A stretch of DNA of 64,000 nt from MWBV01 sp043815085 (lineage in GTDB: Archaea; Nanobdellota; Nanobdellia; Pacearchaeales; GW2011-AR1): assembly GCA_043815085.1 (NCBI GenBank), contig JBDRJG010000001.1, forward strand, positions 8,081-72,080. Reading direction: 5' to 3'. The notes under the pieces are model-generated. The model worked only from the letters and a program-made list of their open reading frames with translations. It was not told the DNA's origin and did no database searches. Shown in pieces: positions 32,491 through 41,636 of the stretch; the first letter of the stretch is position 1, and each line of letters starts with the position of its first letter. The position numbers and the translations under genes are program-made.

Positions 32491-33654
32491 ATGAAACTAA
32501 AAGAAAGAAAGCTCAAGATAGCATTATTTTATCCTTGGATAAAGAGCAGGGGGGGGGCGGAAAAAGTATTACTTGAAATTATGAAAATTAAAGATTTTAA
32601 TTTTGATTTATATACTTGGGTTTATGATGAAAAAGATTCTTTCAAGGAATTTAAAAACTTGAAAATTAATGTAATCGGTTCAAATATTTTAAGAAAACTT
32701 TCCAAAATGAAACTTTTGAGAGGATTATTCCTTCCATTTAGTTTATTTTCAAAAATCCCTCTTGAAAAATATGATTATTTTTTGATTTATACTTCTGGCA
32801 CAGGAGAGTTTATTACTTTTAGAAATTACAAGAAAGGAAAAACAATAGGATATGTGAATACAATTCTTAGAGATGCCTACCCTGAAATTGTAAAATGGAA
32901 TATGAAAAATATATATAAAAATGTATTTTCAAGGATTATTTACCTTGCATCTGTTAAAATCTACAGATTTTTTGAAAAAATAGCCTGGAAGAGGATTGAC
33001 TTTCCAATATTTATATCGGAAGAGGGTTTTAAAAGAGCTGAAAAACAAGGGCTTTTAAAAAATAAAAAAGCAAAAGTTATTTATGTTCCCGTTGATACAT
33101 CTAACTTTCTTAAACTTCCTTCAAACAAGGGAAGTTTTTTTCTTTATGTATCTCGATTCAATCCTCCAAAAAGGCAGGATTTATTAATAAAAGCCTGGAT
33201 AAAGTTTTCTAAAAAATACCCTAATGAAAAATTAATTCTTTCAGGAGGCTTGGAAAATAAAAAATATTTTGAATATATAAAAAAGCTTTCAGAAAGTGCA
33301 AAAAATATTGATATAAAAGAAGGATTGGACAACGAGAAAATTTTAAAATTATATGGAAAATCTAAGGCAGTAATATTTGTTCCCTTCTTGGAAGATTTTG
33401 GAATTGTTCCCTTTGAAGCATTGGCAACTGGAAAGCCAATTATTGCAGTTGACAAGGGGGGATATGTTGATTTAATAAAAGGCATACCCCAATATTATCC
33501 TATTAAAGAAGCGGAAAATGAAGATTTATTTGTTGAAAATATAGCAAACTCCTTAAAGAAATTTATGAAGTCAAATATAAAACCAAAAAAAATAAATATA
33601 AAAAATATAAGCCCGCAAAATTTTAAAAAGGATATTATGAAAGTATTTAGATGA
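32491..33654 (+). CDS. GT4-type glycosyltransferase
   Basis: 387 residues, GT-B fold. The N-terminal YPWIKSRGGAEKVLLEIM (14-31) and the C-terminal EDFGIVPFEALATGKPIIAV (starting at residue 301) are the acceptor and nucleotide-sugar motifs of family 4. A run of Gs in the GGAEK codons is intact in frame. It is probably cytosolic, adding a sugar to the lipid-linked glycan. It overlaps the next gene by four bases. Confidence 0.9.
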   Translation: MKLKERKLKIALFYPWIKSRGGAEKVLLEIMKIKDFNFDLYTWVYDEKDSFKEFKNLKINVIGSNILRKLSKMKLLRGLFLPFSLFSKIPLEKYDYFLIYTSGTGEFITFRNYKKGKTIGYVNTILRDAYPEIVKWNMKNIYKNVFSRIIYLASVKIYRFFEKIAWKRIDFPIFISEEGFKRAEKQGLLKNKKAKVIYVPVDTSNFLKLPSNKGSFFLYVSRFNPPKRQDLLIKAWIKFSKKYPNEKLILSGGLENKKYFEYIKKLSESAKNIDIKEGLDNEKILKLYGKSKAVIFVPFLEDFGIVPFEALATGKPIIAVDKGGYVDLIKGIPQYYPIKEAENEDLFVENIANSLKKFMKSNIKPKKINIKNISPQNFKKDIMKVFR

Positions 33655-34277
33655 AAAAAATAGATTATACTGCTTTTTTGAAGTGGGAAAATAAATTAAA
33701 GAAGAAAGATGTTCTTTTGGATATTGGCTGCTGGACAGGGATTAACACTGCAAGATTTAATAAAAAATGTGATGCTTGGGGCATGGACATAGACCGAGAT
33801 AAATTAAACTCTGCCAATCCAAATATAAAAAACAATCTTAAATACGGAGATGTTACTCAGAAAATACCCTTTACGCAAAAATTTGACTATTGCATTCTGT
33901 CGGAGGTTTTAGAGCATCTAGATAATGATCAGCAGGCATTGGATAACATAAATCAGTGTCTAAAATATAAAGGAAAACTTATCTTGACAACTCCTCGCCA
34001 AATCAATTATTTAGAATTTTGGGATCCGGCATGGATTCGATGGAAACTTGGAATAGGCGGAAAACATAGGCATTATTCAATAGAAGATTTGAATAGACTT
34101 CTTTCTCAAAACGGATTTAAAATAGAAACTTATGCTATTGGATTCGGGTTGGATTTTATATTGACAAGATGGGCAAATATATTTCTTAAACATATTCTAC
34201 AATCTAAAAAAATCATTAAAGGAAAAGTTAAAAATGGTTATTTTGATTTATGTATTATTGCCAAAAAGATAAAATGA
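33651..34277 (+). CDS. Class I SAM-dependent methyltransferase
   Basis: 208 residues. VLLDIGCWTGINTARF (20-35) is motif I, MDID a motif-II acidic end, and LSEVLEHLDNDQQALDNINQ the UbiE/Methyltransf_11-like motif. It probably methylates a glycan or its precursor. It is coupled to its neighbours by ATGA overlaps on both sides. Confidence 0.85.
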   Translation: MKKIDYTAFLKWENKLKKKDVLLDIGCWTGINTARFNKKCDAWGMDIDRDKLNSANPNIKNNLKYGDVTQKIPFTQKFDYCILSEVLEHLDNDQQALDNINQCLKYKGKLILTTPRQINYLEFWDPAWIRWKLGIGGKHRHYSIEDLNRLLSQNGFKIETYAIGFGLDFILTRWANIFLKHILQSKKIIKGKVKNGYFDLCIIAKKIK

Positions 34278-35386
34278 AAAAGATAAAAGTTTATTTACAA
34301 TATCCCTGGAAATTTCCAGATAGCCCCTATTACAAGTACTTAATTGATAATCCCCCAAATAATATAGAATTTTTAAATGTGGAAAATCAGAAAGGGGCAA
34401 TGACTTCTCTTAAAAAATTTTTTCTTTCTAATTTTTTAAAAAGAAATATAAGAAAATATTTAACAAAATTTCGTATGGCTGTATTAAATGCCCATTTAAC
34501 TAAAACCAATAAAAAGTATGATTTAATCCAGTGTGCACATTGTTTGAGTCTGAATAAATCTCCTTGGATTGCTGATATTGAATGTGGATGGCAATTTTTT
34601 GTTGGAAAAGAAAATAAAAGAGTTAAAAAAAAGGCAAAAAAAATAATTTTGGCAAATAATTGTAAGAAACTATTGGCTTGGACTGAAGAAACCAAAAGAG
34701 AAATGATTAATATACTTCCAGAAATAAGAGACAAAATTGAGATAGTTTATCCCACTGTTCCTTCACAAGATATTAAAAAGAAAAGACATGAGGGAATAAA
34801 TCTTGTCTTTGTTGCTAGATATTTTGATCAGAAAGGAGGATATCATGCATTAGAAGTTATGAAAAGATTAACAAACAAATATAATAATGTGAATGGCATA
34901 ATTGTTTCAACAGTTCCAGAGGAAATTATAAAAGAGAATAGTAAGAATAAAAAATTAAGATTTTATCCCTTGATGCCCCAAAAAGAAGTATTTGAAAGGG
35001 TTTATTCGATTGCCGATATTTTAATTTATCCGGGTTATGCTGATTCTTTTGGGTTCGGAATGCTTGAATCAATGTCTTTTGGAATTCCAATTATAACTGT
35101 AAATGGTTATTCGAGAAAAGAATTAATAACTGGGGGGAAAACAGGTTTTGTAATTGATTTCCCACAAGGAGCTAAAAATTCATATAGCTTTGATTGGAAA
35201 AAAATAGATAACCTGGGGGAACAAATTATTGCTGAGATGGTTAAAAAAGCATCATTTTTAATTGAAAATAAAAAACTCAGAGAAAAAATGTCTAAAAACT
35301 GTCTCAAGGAAATTGAGTCTGGAAGATTCTCTATAAAAGAGAGAGATAAAAAATTAAAAAGAATTTATGGGGAAGCGTTAAATTAA
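34274..35386 (+). CDS. GT4-type glycosyltransferase
   Basis: 370 residues from the ATG at 34274, which overlaps the methyltransferase stop as ATGA; the frame's earlier ATG at 34250 lies inside that gene. C-terminal YADSFGFGMLESMSFGIPII and NGYSRKELITGGKTGFVIDF match the GT4 donor-binding region. The N-terminal domain has VYLQYPWKFPDSPYYKYLID, less typical of the family. It acts within the same gene run as the previous three genes. Confidence 0.87.
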   Translation: MKKIKVYLQYPWKFPDSPYYKYLIDNPPNNIEFLNVENQKGAMTSLKKFFLSNFLKRNIRKYLTKFRMAVLNAHLTKTNKKYDLIQCAHCLSLNKSPWIADIECGWQFFVGKENKRVKKKAKKIILANNCKKLLAWTEETKREMINILPEIRDKIEIVYPTVPSQDIKKKRHEGINLVFVARYFDQKGGYHALEVMKRLTNKYNNVNGIIVSTVPEEIIKENSKNKKLRFYPLMPQKEVFERVYSIADILIYPGYADSFGFGMLESMSFGIPIITVNGYSRKELITGGKTGFVIDFPQGAKNSYSFDWKKIDNLGEQIIAEMVKKASFLIENKKLREKMSKNCLKEIESGRFSIKERDKKLKRIYGEALN

Positions 35387-35389
35387 ACG

Positions 35390-35974
35390 ATGATAAGAAT
35401 ACTAAAGGAATTTAATAACTATCTACAAAAAAATTATAAATTCGGTTTTGTAAACCATTATCCATTTAGAACTTCAATCTATATAGCCAAAGAACATTTT
35501 AAGAGAGAACAGATAATCGCTGTGGAGATAGGTACGTTTAAGGGACAAAATGCACTTAATATATTACAACAATTAAATATAAAGAGGATATACTTAATTG
35601 ACCCTTATTCTAAATATGAAGCTTATAAAAAAGATCCTTCTGGAAAGAATGTTGATAAAAACAGAGAGATTGCGAAGAAAAGATTAAAGAAATACGCAAA
35701 TAAGATTGTGTGGGTTAGAAAATTTTCAGAGCAAGCAGTTAAAGACATAAAAGAAAAAATTGACTTTATTTATATAGATGGTAATCATGATTATGAGTAT
35801 GTTAAAGGCGATATGGAGAATTATTGGAAAATCTTAAAAGAAGGGGGAATAATGGCTGGACACGATGTTCCCACTGATTCTGTTTTAAAGGCATTTTGTG
35901 AATTTATTAATAAACATAAACTTGAACCGCATATATGGAACATGGATTGGTGGATATTCAAACATAAAATATGA
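35390..35974 (+). CDS. SAM-dependent methyltransferase (Methyltransf_24-like)
   Basis: 194 residues. AVEIGTFKGQNALNIL (47-62) is motif I, IYLIDPYSKY motif II, and FIYIDGNHDYEYVKGDMENY (129-148) the hallmark of Methyltransf_24. The rest, IMAGHDV, also fits. The substrate is probably a sugar hydroxyl or carboxyl group. It is the last gene of the plus-strand aglB run, convergent with the next. Confidence 0.85.
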   Translation: MIRILKEFNNYLQKNYKFGFVNHYPFRTSIYIAKEHFKREQIIAVEIGTFKGQNALNILQQLNIKRIYLIDPYSKYEAYKKDPSGKNVDKNREIAKKRLKKYANKIVWVRKFSEQAVKDIKEKIDFIYIDGNHDYEYVKGDMENYWKILKEGGIMAGHDVPTDSVLKAFCEFINKHKLEPHIWNMDWWIFKHKI

Positions 35975-35992
35975 ATTTGGGAATATTCAAAT

Positions 35993-36943
35993 TTAAATTA
36001 AAAAGAATCTGAATTTTATTGCACCTCTCCAAATAGCAATTCTTTTAACAAACATTGTTAAGGGCAACAGTATTAAAACCAAAATTGTATCTTTTATTTT
36101 AAAAGTCCTTCCTTCAATCAAATATTTTTTTAAGCAGTAAACTGTTCCTGGAAAAAGATAAATCCAAATTAAAATCGAGGGTTTTATAAAAATGCATACA
36201 AAAAATAAAATAATTGTTAATAACTCCATTGGGAAAGCGATTCTCATAAAAGTGGGTATCTGCTCTTTTATCAGTGGATTATTTTTGTGCTTTTTAAAAC
36301 ACAACGCGTCTCCAACATATCTTTTTCTTTCAAAAACAAATCTTTTAATTGTAAATCTTGAAGATTTATGAAAGGCTTCTGCTTTTTCATTAAAAGAATG
36401 TTTAAAACCTTTTTCTAAAGCTGTCAAACCAAAATCAGTATCTTCTCTAAAAACAATTATTTTTTCTTCAAATTTACAAACTTTCCCAACTTCTTTCCTA
36501 ATTCCAAAATTTGCGGTTAAGAATTTAAGAGAATTAGATGTATTTTCTATTACCCTATCAAATAAGGGCCTATCTTTTGACTCATAAGAAAGTTTCCCTT
36601 CAACCATATCTGAATTAACTAGTGATTTTTCCATTTCATTTATCCAATTCTCACCAGGATAACAATCTGAATCCATAAAAAGGATATTTTTTCCTTTAGA
36701 TAACTTCATTCCAAGATTTCTATTTGCAGGGGCCCCCGGAACTTTTGACCTAAAATATTTTATTCCTTTACTTTTGCAAAATTCTTTTAATTCTAAAGAA
36801 AATTCATCTGAAGATTTAACATCATTAACCACTAAAATCTCCCTCTCTTTTTTAATTTTATTTCCTAAATAAATTAACAATTTGTCTAAACATCGATATA
36901 TAGACCTATCATTCATAACAGGGATAACAATGCTTGTTTTCAT
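35993..36943 (-). CDS. GT2-type glycosyltransferase with C-terminal membrane segments
   Basis: 316 residues. TSIVIPVMNDRSIYRC at the start and MDSDC with Asp91-x-Asp93 mark the GT-A fold of family 2. Two hydrophobic segments near 233-275 would anchor it to the membrane. It is a probable lipid-linked or surface-glycan transferase. The promoter region upstream, from 36942 onward, is shared with a decayed duplicate described below. Confidence 0.88.
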   Translation of the reverse strand: MKTSIVIPVMNDRSIYRCLDKLLIYLGNKIKKEREILVVNDVKSSDEFSLELKEFCKSKGIKYFRSKVPGAPANRNLGMKLSKGKNILFMDSDCYPGENWINEMEKSLVNSDMVEGKLSYESKDRPLFDRVIENTSNSLKFLTANFGIRKEVGKVCKFEEKIIVFREDTDFGLTALEKGFKHSFNEKAEAFHKSSRFTIKRFVFERKRYVGDALCFKKHKNNPLIKEQIPTFMRIAFPMELLTIILFFVCIFIKPSILIWIYLFPGTVYCLKKYLIEGRTFKIKDTILVLILLPLTMFVKRIAIWRGAIKFRFFLI

Positions 36944-37086
36944 ATTTTATTTAATTAATAATCCTTTTTAAATATAAGGTGTTTTATATTAAAACAATTA
37001 AAAAAAATAAATTTTGTATAATTCTTGATTTTCACCAGGATTTCTTGGAGGAATCAGCCTATATCAAAGAAATTTAATTGAATATT
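36942..37086 (+). pseudogene. Decayed duplicate of promoter and 5' end of the GT4 gene at 38539
   Basis: 145 bases align with 38480-38623. The promoter part (ATATTTTATTTAATTAATA, then a TTTAAATATAAGGT box) and the coding part (37031-37086, 54 of 56 bases matching) are conserved. The middle, which should hold the start codon, is scrambled and no ATG remains. The fragment stops after about codon 28 of the intact gene. It lies before the radical SAM gene, so that gene is bracketed by the two copies. Confidence 0.85.
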
Positions 37087-37180
37087 TGAAATGCTTCAAA
37101 AAGAGAAAGGAAAAATAGTTGAAAAATAGATATTTCTTAACACACAAATTTATTTAAATCTATTTTTAAAAAGAGATAGT

Positions 37181-38452
37181 ATGGAAAAAGAAGGTGGTCT
37201 GAAAAAATATTTAATTAATCCCCCATCTCCATTTTTAATTGATGAAAAGGTGTTTCCAAATCTAGGTTTGATAAGTTTAGCCACTTCACAAGACTTGGAT
37301 ATTATTGATTTTTCTGGAGATAAAAATTTTGAAGAAACGGCAAAGAAAATTAATGGTGATTGGTTTGGTTTTTATTCAACAACCCCCCAATTCCCCACGA
37401 CTTACAAAATTTTCAAAGAAATTAAAAAGAATAACCCCCATGCAAAATTTGTAATTGGCGGGCCTCATGCTTCTGCGGTTTATAATTTAGATAAAGAAGA
37501 TATAAACAAAAAAAGAATAGAAGAGTTTGACTTTATTTTTGTAGGAGAAGCTGAAAAGGAAATTGAATTAAAAAACAAATACAATTTTTCCAAGCTTATT
37601 AAAAATATTGATGAAATAAAGATTCCAAATAGAAATAAAGTAAAAATAGAGGAATACCATTATAATATACTTGGTAAAAAGACCACAACAATTATGACTC
37701 AAAGAGGTTGCCCATTCCAATGTGTTTTCTGTTCAGGTAGAGAAGTTGAGATGTATAACAAAGTAAGACAACATTCTGCAAATAGAATCCTCGAGGAAAT
37801 GGATTATTTAAATTCTGAATTTGGATATGAAGCTTTTATGTGGTATGACGATGAAATAAATACAAACCCCGGAAGATTGGAAGAGATAGCATATTTACTT
37901 AAAAAAAGAAATTATATCCATAGAGGATTTGTAAAGAGCGATTTAATTGTAAAAAATCCAAAGAGCCTTGATTATCTAGCAGATATGGGTTTTGTTGAAT
38001 TGTGTTTTGGGTGTGAAAGTGGAAGTAACAGAATACTCGAAGCAGTCGGCAAAGGAACAAATTATGATATAAATCTAAAAGCAACTAAATTAATAAAAGA
38101 AAGAGGAATGAAAACAAAGGTTTTCATGATGGTTGGATTGCCTGATGAAAATTATGAAGACGTTATGCTAACTAAAAAGTGGTTAGAAGAAGCTAAACCC
38201 GATGATTTTGATATTACCATCCTTAATCCTTATCCTGGCTCAAAAATATATAATCTTGCAAAGCCTACAAAAGAATTAAATGGATATAATTTTGAGTATA
38301 ATGGTTTGTTCTTTAATAAGATAGATTTCGCAAAGGATGATTCTTTTTATAAAGGAAAGATTGGAGAGTATCCTTGTTCTGTGAGGACAAAAAGTTTGAC
38401 ATCAGAAGAGATAGTTAATCTAAGAGAAAATATTGAAAAAGATTTAAAATGA
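37181..38452 (+). CDS. Radical SAM protein with cobalamin-binding-like N-terminus
   Basis: 423 residues. The N-terminal 150 residues resemble the flavodoxin-like B12-binding domain (VIGGPHASAVYN), followed by CPFQCVFC with Cys177, Cys181 and Cys184 for the 4Fe-4S cluster. WYDDEINTNP and GCESGSNRILEAVGKG are family blocks of B12-dependent radical SAM enzymes. It may methylate or rearrange a glycan or lipid. It lies between two copies of the GT4 5' region, so it was probably inserted there. DPANN archaea are thought to lack B12 synthesis, so the cofactor is uncertain. Confidence 0.85.
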   Translation: MEKEGGLKKYLINPPSPFLIDEKVFPNLGLISLATSQDLDIIDFSGDKNFEETAKKINGDWFGFYSTTPQFPTTYKIFKEIKKNNPHAKFVIGGPHASAVYNLDKEDINKKRIEEFDFIFVGEAEKEIELKNKYNFSKLIKNIDEIKIPNRNKVKIEEYHYNILGKKTTTIMTQRGCPFQCVFCSGREVEMYNKVRQHSANRILEEMDYLNSEFGYEAFMWYDDEINTNPGRLEEIAYLLKKRNYIHRGFVKSDLIVKNPKSLDYLADMGFVELCFGCESGSNRILEAVGKGTNYDINLKATKLIKERGMKTKVFMMVGLPDENYEDVMLTKKWLEEAKPDDFDITILNPYPGSKIYNLAKPTKELNGYNFEYNGLFFNKIDFAKDDSFYKGKIGEYPCSVRTKSLTSEEIVNLRENIEKDLK

Positions 38453-38479
38453 TTAATTTGTGGAGACAATGTATTTTTT

Positions 38480-38623
38480 ATATTTTATTTAATTAATAAA
38501 TCTTTTTAAATATAAGGTATTTTATTAAAACAATTAAAATGAAATCAATTTGCCTAGTCTCTGGTTCTTCACCAGAATTTCTTGGAGGAATTAGCCTATA
38601 TCAAAGAAATTTAATTGAATATT
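38480..38623. repeat. Direct repeat, intact copy: promoter and first 28 codons of the GT4 gene
   Basis: This is the functional counterpart of 36942-37086, 1538 bases away. It holds the TTTTTAAATATAAGGT box about 25 bases before the ATG at 38539 and the first codons of the glycosyltransferase. Confidence 0.85.
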
Positions 38624-39675
38624 CAAAAAAGAATAATTTAGACTTTCGCTTCACGTGGATTTATCCTGGAAAAGAAAATAAAGAGTTTATTTTGAATGAA
38701 ATAAGATGTATAGAATTAAAATCAATTAAATATCCTTTTTTAGAAGAATTTGATTTTGCAAGAAAAGTGAGAAAAATAATATCAAAAAAAAACTTTGATA
38801 TAATAAATACTCATGCAAATTGGGGTTATTTTTTAAAAAATTATAATAAAAGAGAAAACCAAAAAATAATTCATACCTGCCATGGTGTAAGTTACCAATA
38901 CTTTAAAGTTCAATTTTCTCGTTTTGGATTTTTTAGATATTTATTATACACCCTTTTGCCTCTTATCTATTTATTAGAGAAACCTCCAATGAAGAAAGCA
39001 GATAAAATTATTTGTGTCGCAGAAAAAGTTAAAGAAGATTTAGAAAAAATTTACTGGAAAAGAAAAAATCTAAAAGTTATTAGAACCGGAGTTGACATCA
39101 AAAATTTTAAAAGTATTTCTAAAGGAAAATCAAGAAAAGAATTAAATCTTGATAAAAATAAAATTTATGGGCTTTATTCAGGAAGAGGGGGATATTTCAA
39201 CAAGGGGCTTGATCGTGCAGTTAATTTAGGAAAAGAATTATATATATTAAATAAAAATTTTAGATTAATCGTAATCGGCTCAGATAAAATTAAATGTAAA
39301 GAATATTTAGATGAACCTTTCATAATTTATAGGGGAATTATTGATAGAAATATCCTAAATAAATACTATTCTGCAAGTGATTTCTTTTTTTCTTTATCAA
39401 GATATGAAGGGGGGGCACCAACTCTTGCTGTTGGCGAAGCAATGGCTTCGGAATGTCTTGTTGTTTGCTCTAAGGATTCTAAACCAGAAATAATTGAAAA
39501 TGATGCAAATGGCTTAATAATTGAAAATTTTGATAAAAATGATGCGAACAAGATTATAAGAGTCTTAAATGATAAAAAAAATAAAAGTGAAATAATAAAA
39601 AATTCAATTAAAACAATTAAAGAACTTTCCCTTGAAAAATGGGGGGAGAAATATTTTGAGATATTAATGGATTAG
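38539..39675 (+). CDS. GT4-type glycosyltransferase
   Basis: 378 residues. N-terminal GSSPEFLGGISLYQRNLIEY (9-28) and C-terminal SRYEGGAPTLAVGEAMASE are GT-B, family-4 features. KIICVAEKVKEDLEKIYW lies at the domain linker. It probably extends a lipid-linked glycan. Its promoter and first 28 codons are duplicated upstream of the preceding radical SAM gene. Confidence 0.88.
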   Translation: MKSICLVSGSSPEFLGGISLYQRNLIEYSKKNNLDFRFTWIYPGKENKEFILNEIRCIELKSIKYPFLEEFDFARKVRKIISKKNFDIINTHANWGYFLKNYNKRENQKIIHTCHGVSYQYFKVQFSRFGFFRYLLYTLLPLIYLLEKPPMKKADKIICVAEKVKEDLEKIYWKRKNLKVIRTGVDIKNFKSISKGKSRKELNLDKNKIYGLYSGRGGYFNKGLDRAVNLGKELYILNKNFRLIVIGSDKIKCKEYLDEPFIIYRGIIDRNILNKYYSASDFFFSLSRYEGGAPTLAVGEAMASECLVVCSKDSKPEIIENDANGLIIENFDKNDANKIIRVLNDKKNKSEIIKNSIKTIKELSLEKWGEKYFEILMD

Positions 39676-39706
39676 ATTGTGTAAATTATCCAAGAATATA
39701 AAATAT

Positions 39707-40390
39707 TTATCTTAATCCGAGAGAGAAACCTTCTTTGTTCTGATTAAATTGTTTCTCTCTATATTCGGCATTATCCTCTCCTCTTTGATTGAGAGGACAT
39801 TCAGAAGCAGAATATATATTTTCTATGGATAGTCCCATTTTGTGGGCCCTTCCAACGAGAAACATTAAAGTTGCCCAACCCTTATCTCCCTCAATCTCTT
39901 TTACTTGATTGCCTAAAGAACTTGAAAAAAGCTTTGGTCCATAAATAAAATCCCCTTTAATTCTTGTTTCATCTTCAATTATTTGGTTCATTTTTCCCTC
40001 CCATTCTCGCTGATGAACTGGAAAAGTCTTCATTTGCTCAGAAGTTCTGCTAATAGCAGCAAAAACACCCTTTCCTGCAAAATATTGATTAAGTGATTTC
40101 TCTAAACCATTTACAAACCAATCATATTTATCAGGTTCTGTATATAAAACAAAATATGCATTTTGCGATGCCCTCAATATAGAATTTTTGTGCTGATATG
40201 TCAATCCTCCTTGAACAGTTTCAACATTGTGCCCCATTAATTTCAAAGAATTGATAAATCTCTCAGAACTTCCCCCATCTGCAATATAGACAGGATAGTT
40301 AGTCTTAGATAAAACCTCAAGTGCAGATTCCATCAATTCTGCATTCCCTTTTTTATCAAAAGTCATTGTTGCAATTGCTAATTTTTCCAT
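39707..40390 (-). CDS. GT-A-like protein of a small unnamed family
   Basis: 227 residues. IATMTFDKKGNAELMESALE, IADGGSSERFINSLKLMGHN and YTEPDKYDWF suggest a nucleotide-sugar transferase fold, but no classical DxD is obvious. The protein at 62222-63058 shares the pattern (AIGTTTWYKKG, VVDGGSEDWFLKSI, MEPEKLDYV). I treat the two as a divergent glycosyltransferase-like family. It is transcribed opposite to its neighbours. Confidence 0.55.
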   Translation of the reverse strand: MEKLAIATMTFDKKGNAELMESALEVLSKTNYPVYIADGGSSERFINSLKLMGHNVETVQGGLTYQHKNSILRASQNAYFVLYTEPDKYDWFVNGLEKSLNQYFAGKGVFAAISRTSEQMKTFPVHQREWEGKMNQIIEDETRIKGDFIYGPKLFSSSLGNQVKEIEGDKGWATLMFLVGRAHKMGLSIENIYSASECPLNQRGEDNAEYREKQFNQNKEGFSLGLR

Positions 40391-40527
40391 AAAACATTCA
40401 AGAGGCCCCCTTTTTAAATACTTATATTATGCAAAATATTGATTAAAAATTTTTAATAGAAAAAGAATACAAAAAAACCTCATCCAATCACAACAATCTT
40501 TTAAAAAGATAAGATAATCCCTAAAAA

Positions 40528-41625
40528 ATGGAAAAGAGATATGATTATCTTGTTGTTGGATGTGGTTTTTCAGGGATTGTTCTTGCTGAAAGACTGTCTT
40601 CTATAGGCAAAAAAGTCCTAATTATTGATAAAAGAAATCATATTGGAGGAAATTGTTATGATTATAAATCTGGAAATATTTTGGTGCAAAAATATGGACC
40701 GCATATATTTCATACAAAGAATAAAGATGTTTTTGAATATCTAAATAAGTTCACAAAATTTAATAACTATCAGCATAAAGTTTTAGCATATTATGATAAA
40801 AGATATTTTCCAATTCCAATAAATCTAAATACTGTAAATAAATTCTTTAATATAAATTTAAAAGATGAAAAAGAACTAAAAATCTTCCTTAAAGATAAAG
40901 TCAAAGTAGTCAAAAAAATAAAAAATTCTGAAGATGTTGTGGTATCTAAATTTGGAGAAAAATTATATGAAGCATTTGTAAAAATTTATACAAAGAAACA
41001 ATGGGACAAATATCCTCACGAACTTGATAAATCTGTTTTAGAACGTCTCCCTATAAGATATAATAAAAATGATTTTTATTATGATGATCTCTTTCAGGGG
41101 ATGCCAGAAAAAGGGTTTAAAAGAATGTTCGAGAAAATGCTTTCAAATAAAAATATATCCATAAAATTAGATACCCCATATACAGAAAATTTAAAAAATA
41201 TTGCTAAGGAGATTATATGGACAGGGAAAATTGATGAATATTTTAATTACAAATTTGAAAAATTAGAATATAGAAGCGTGGATTTTATTTTTGAAAAATT
41301 CAGATTAAAAAATTTCCTTCCTAATTCAGTAGTTAATTTCACTGAGGAAAGATTTAAGTTTTTAAGGATAACTGAGTTTAAAAAGTTCTATGGAATAAAA
41401 TCAAAAAAAACAATAATTTGTAGAGAATTTTACTTTGGGGAGGGGGAACCAGCTTATCCTGTTTATAATAAAAAGAATCTTAAACTTTTAAAAAAATACT
41501 TAAATGAATCAGAAAAAGAAAAAAACATTTATTTTCTTGGACGATTAGGGAGATATAAATACATAAATATGGATCAGTGTGTGGAAGAAGCATTAGAATT
41601 GTTTGAAAAGATAAAAAACAGATAG
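40528..41625 (+). CDS. glf: UDP-galactopyranose mutase
   Basis: 365 residues. The FAD-binding GCGFSGIVLAERL (11-23), DKRNHIGGNCYD, the GPHIFHT loop and WDKYPHELDKSVLERLPIR are diagnostic. The end SLGRYKYINMD-like segment (GRLGRYKYINMDQCVEEA) completes it. It converts UDP-Galp to UDP-Galf, so galactofuranose is a likely glycan component. Its promoter TTTTAAAAA (40499-40507) lies about 25 bases before the ATG. Confidence 0.95.
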   Translation: MEKRYDYLVVGCGFSGIVLAERLSSIGKKVLIIDKRNHIGGNCYDYKSGNILVQKYGPHIFHTKNKDVFEYLNKFTKFNNYQHKVLAYYDKRYFPIPINLNTVNKFFNINLKDEKELKIFLKDKVKVVKKIKNSEDVVVSKFGEKLYEAFVKIYTKKQWDKYPHELDKSVLERLPIRYNKNDFYYDDLFQGMPEKGFKRMFEKMLSNKNISIKLDTPYTENLKNIAKEIIWTGKIDEYFNYKFEKLEYRSVDFIFEKFRLKNFLPNSVVNFTEERFKFLRITEFKKFYGIKSKKTIICREFYFGEGEPAYPVYNKKNLKLLKKYLNESEKEKNIYFLGRLGRYKYINMDQCVEEALELFEKIKNR

Positions 41626-41636
41626 GTAATTTAAAA

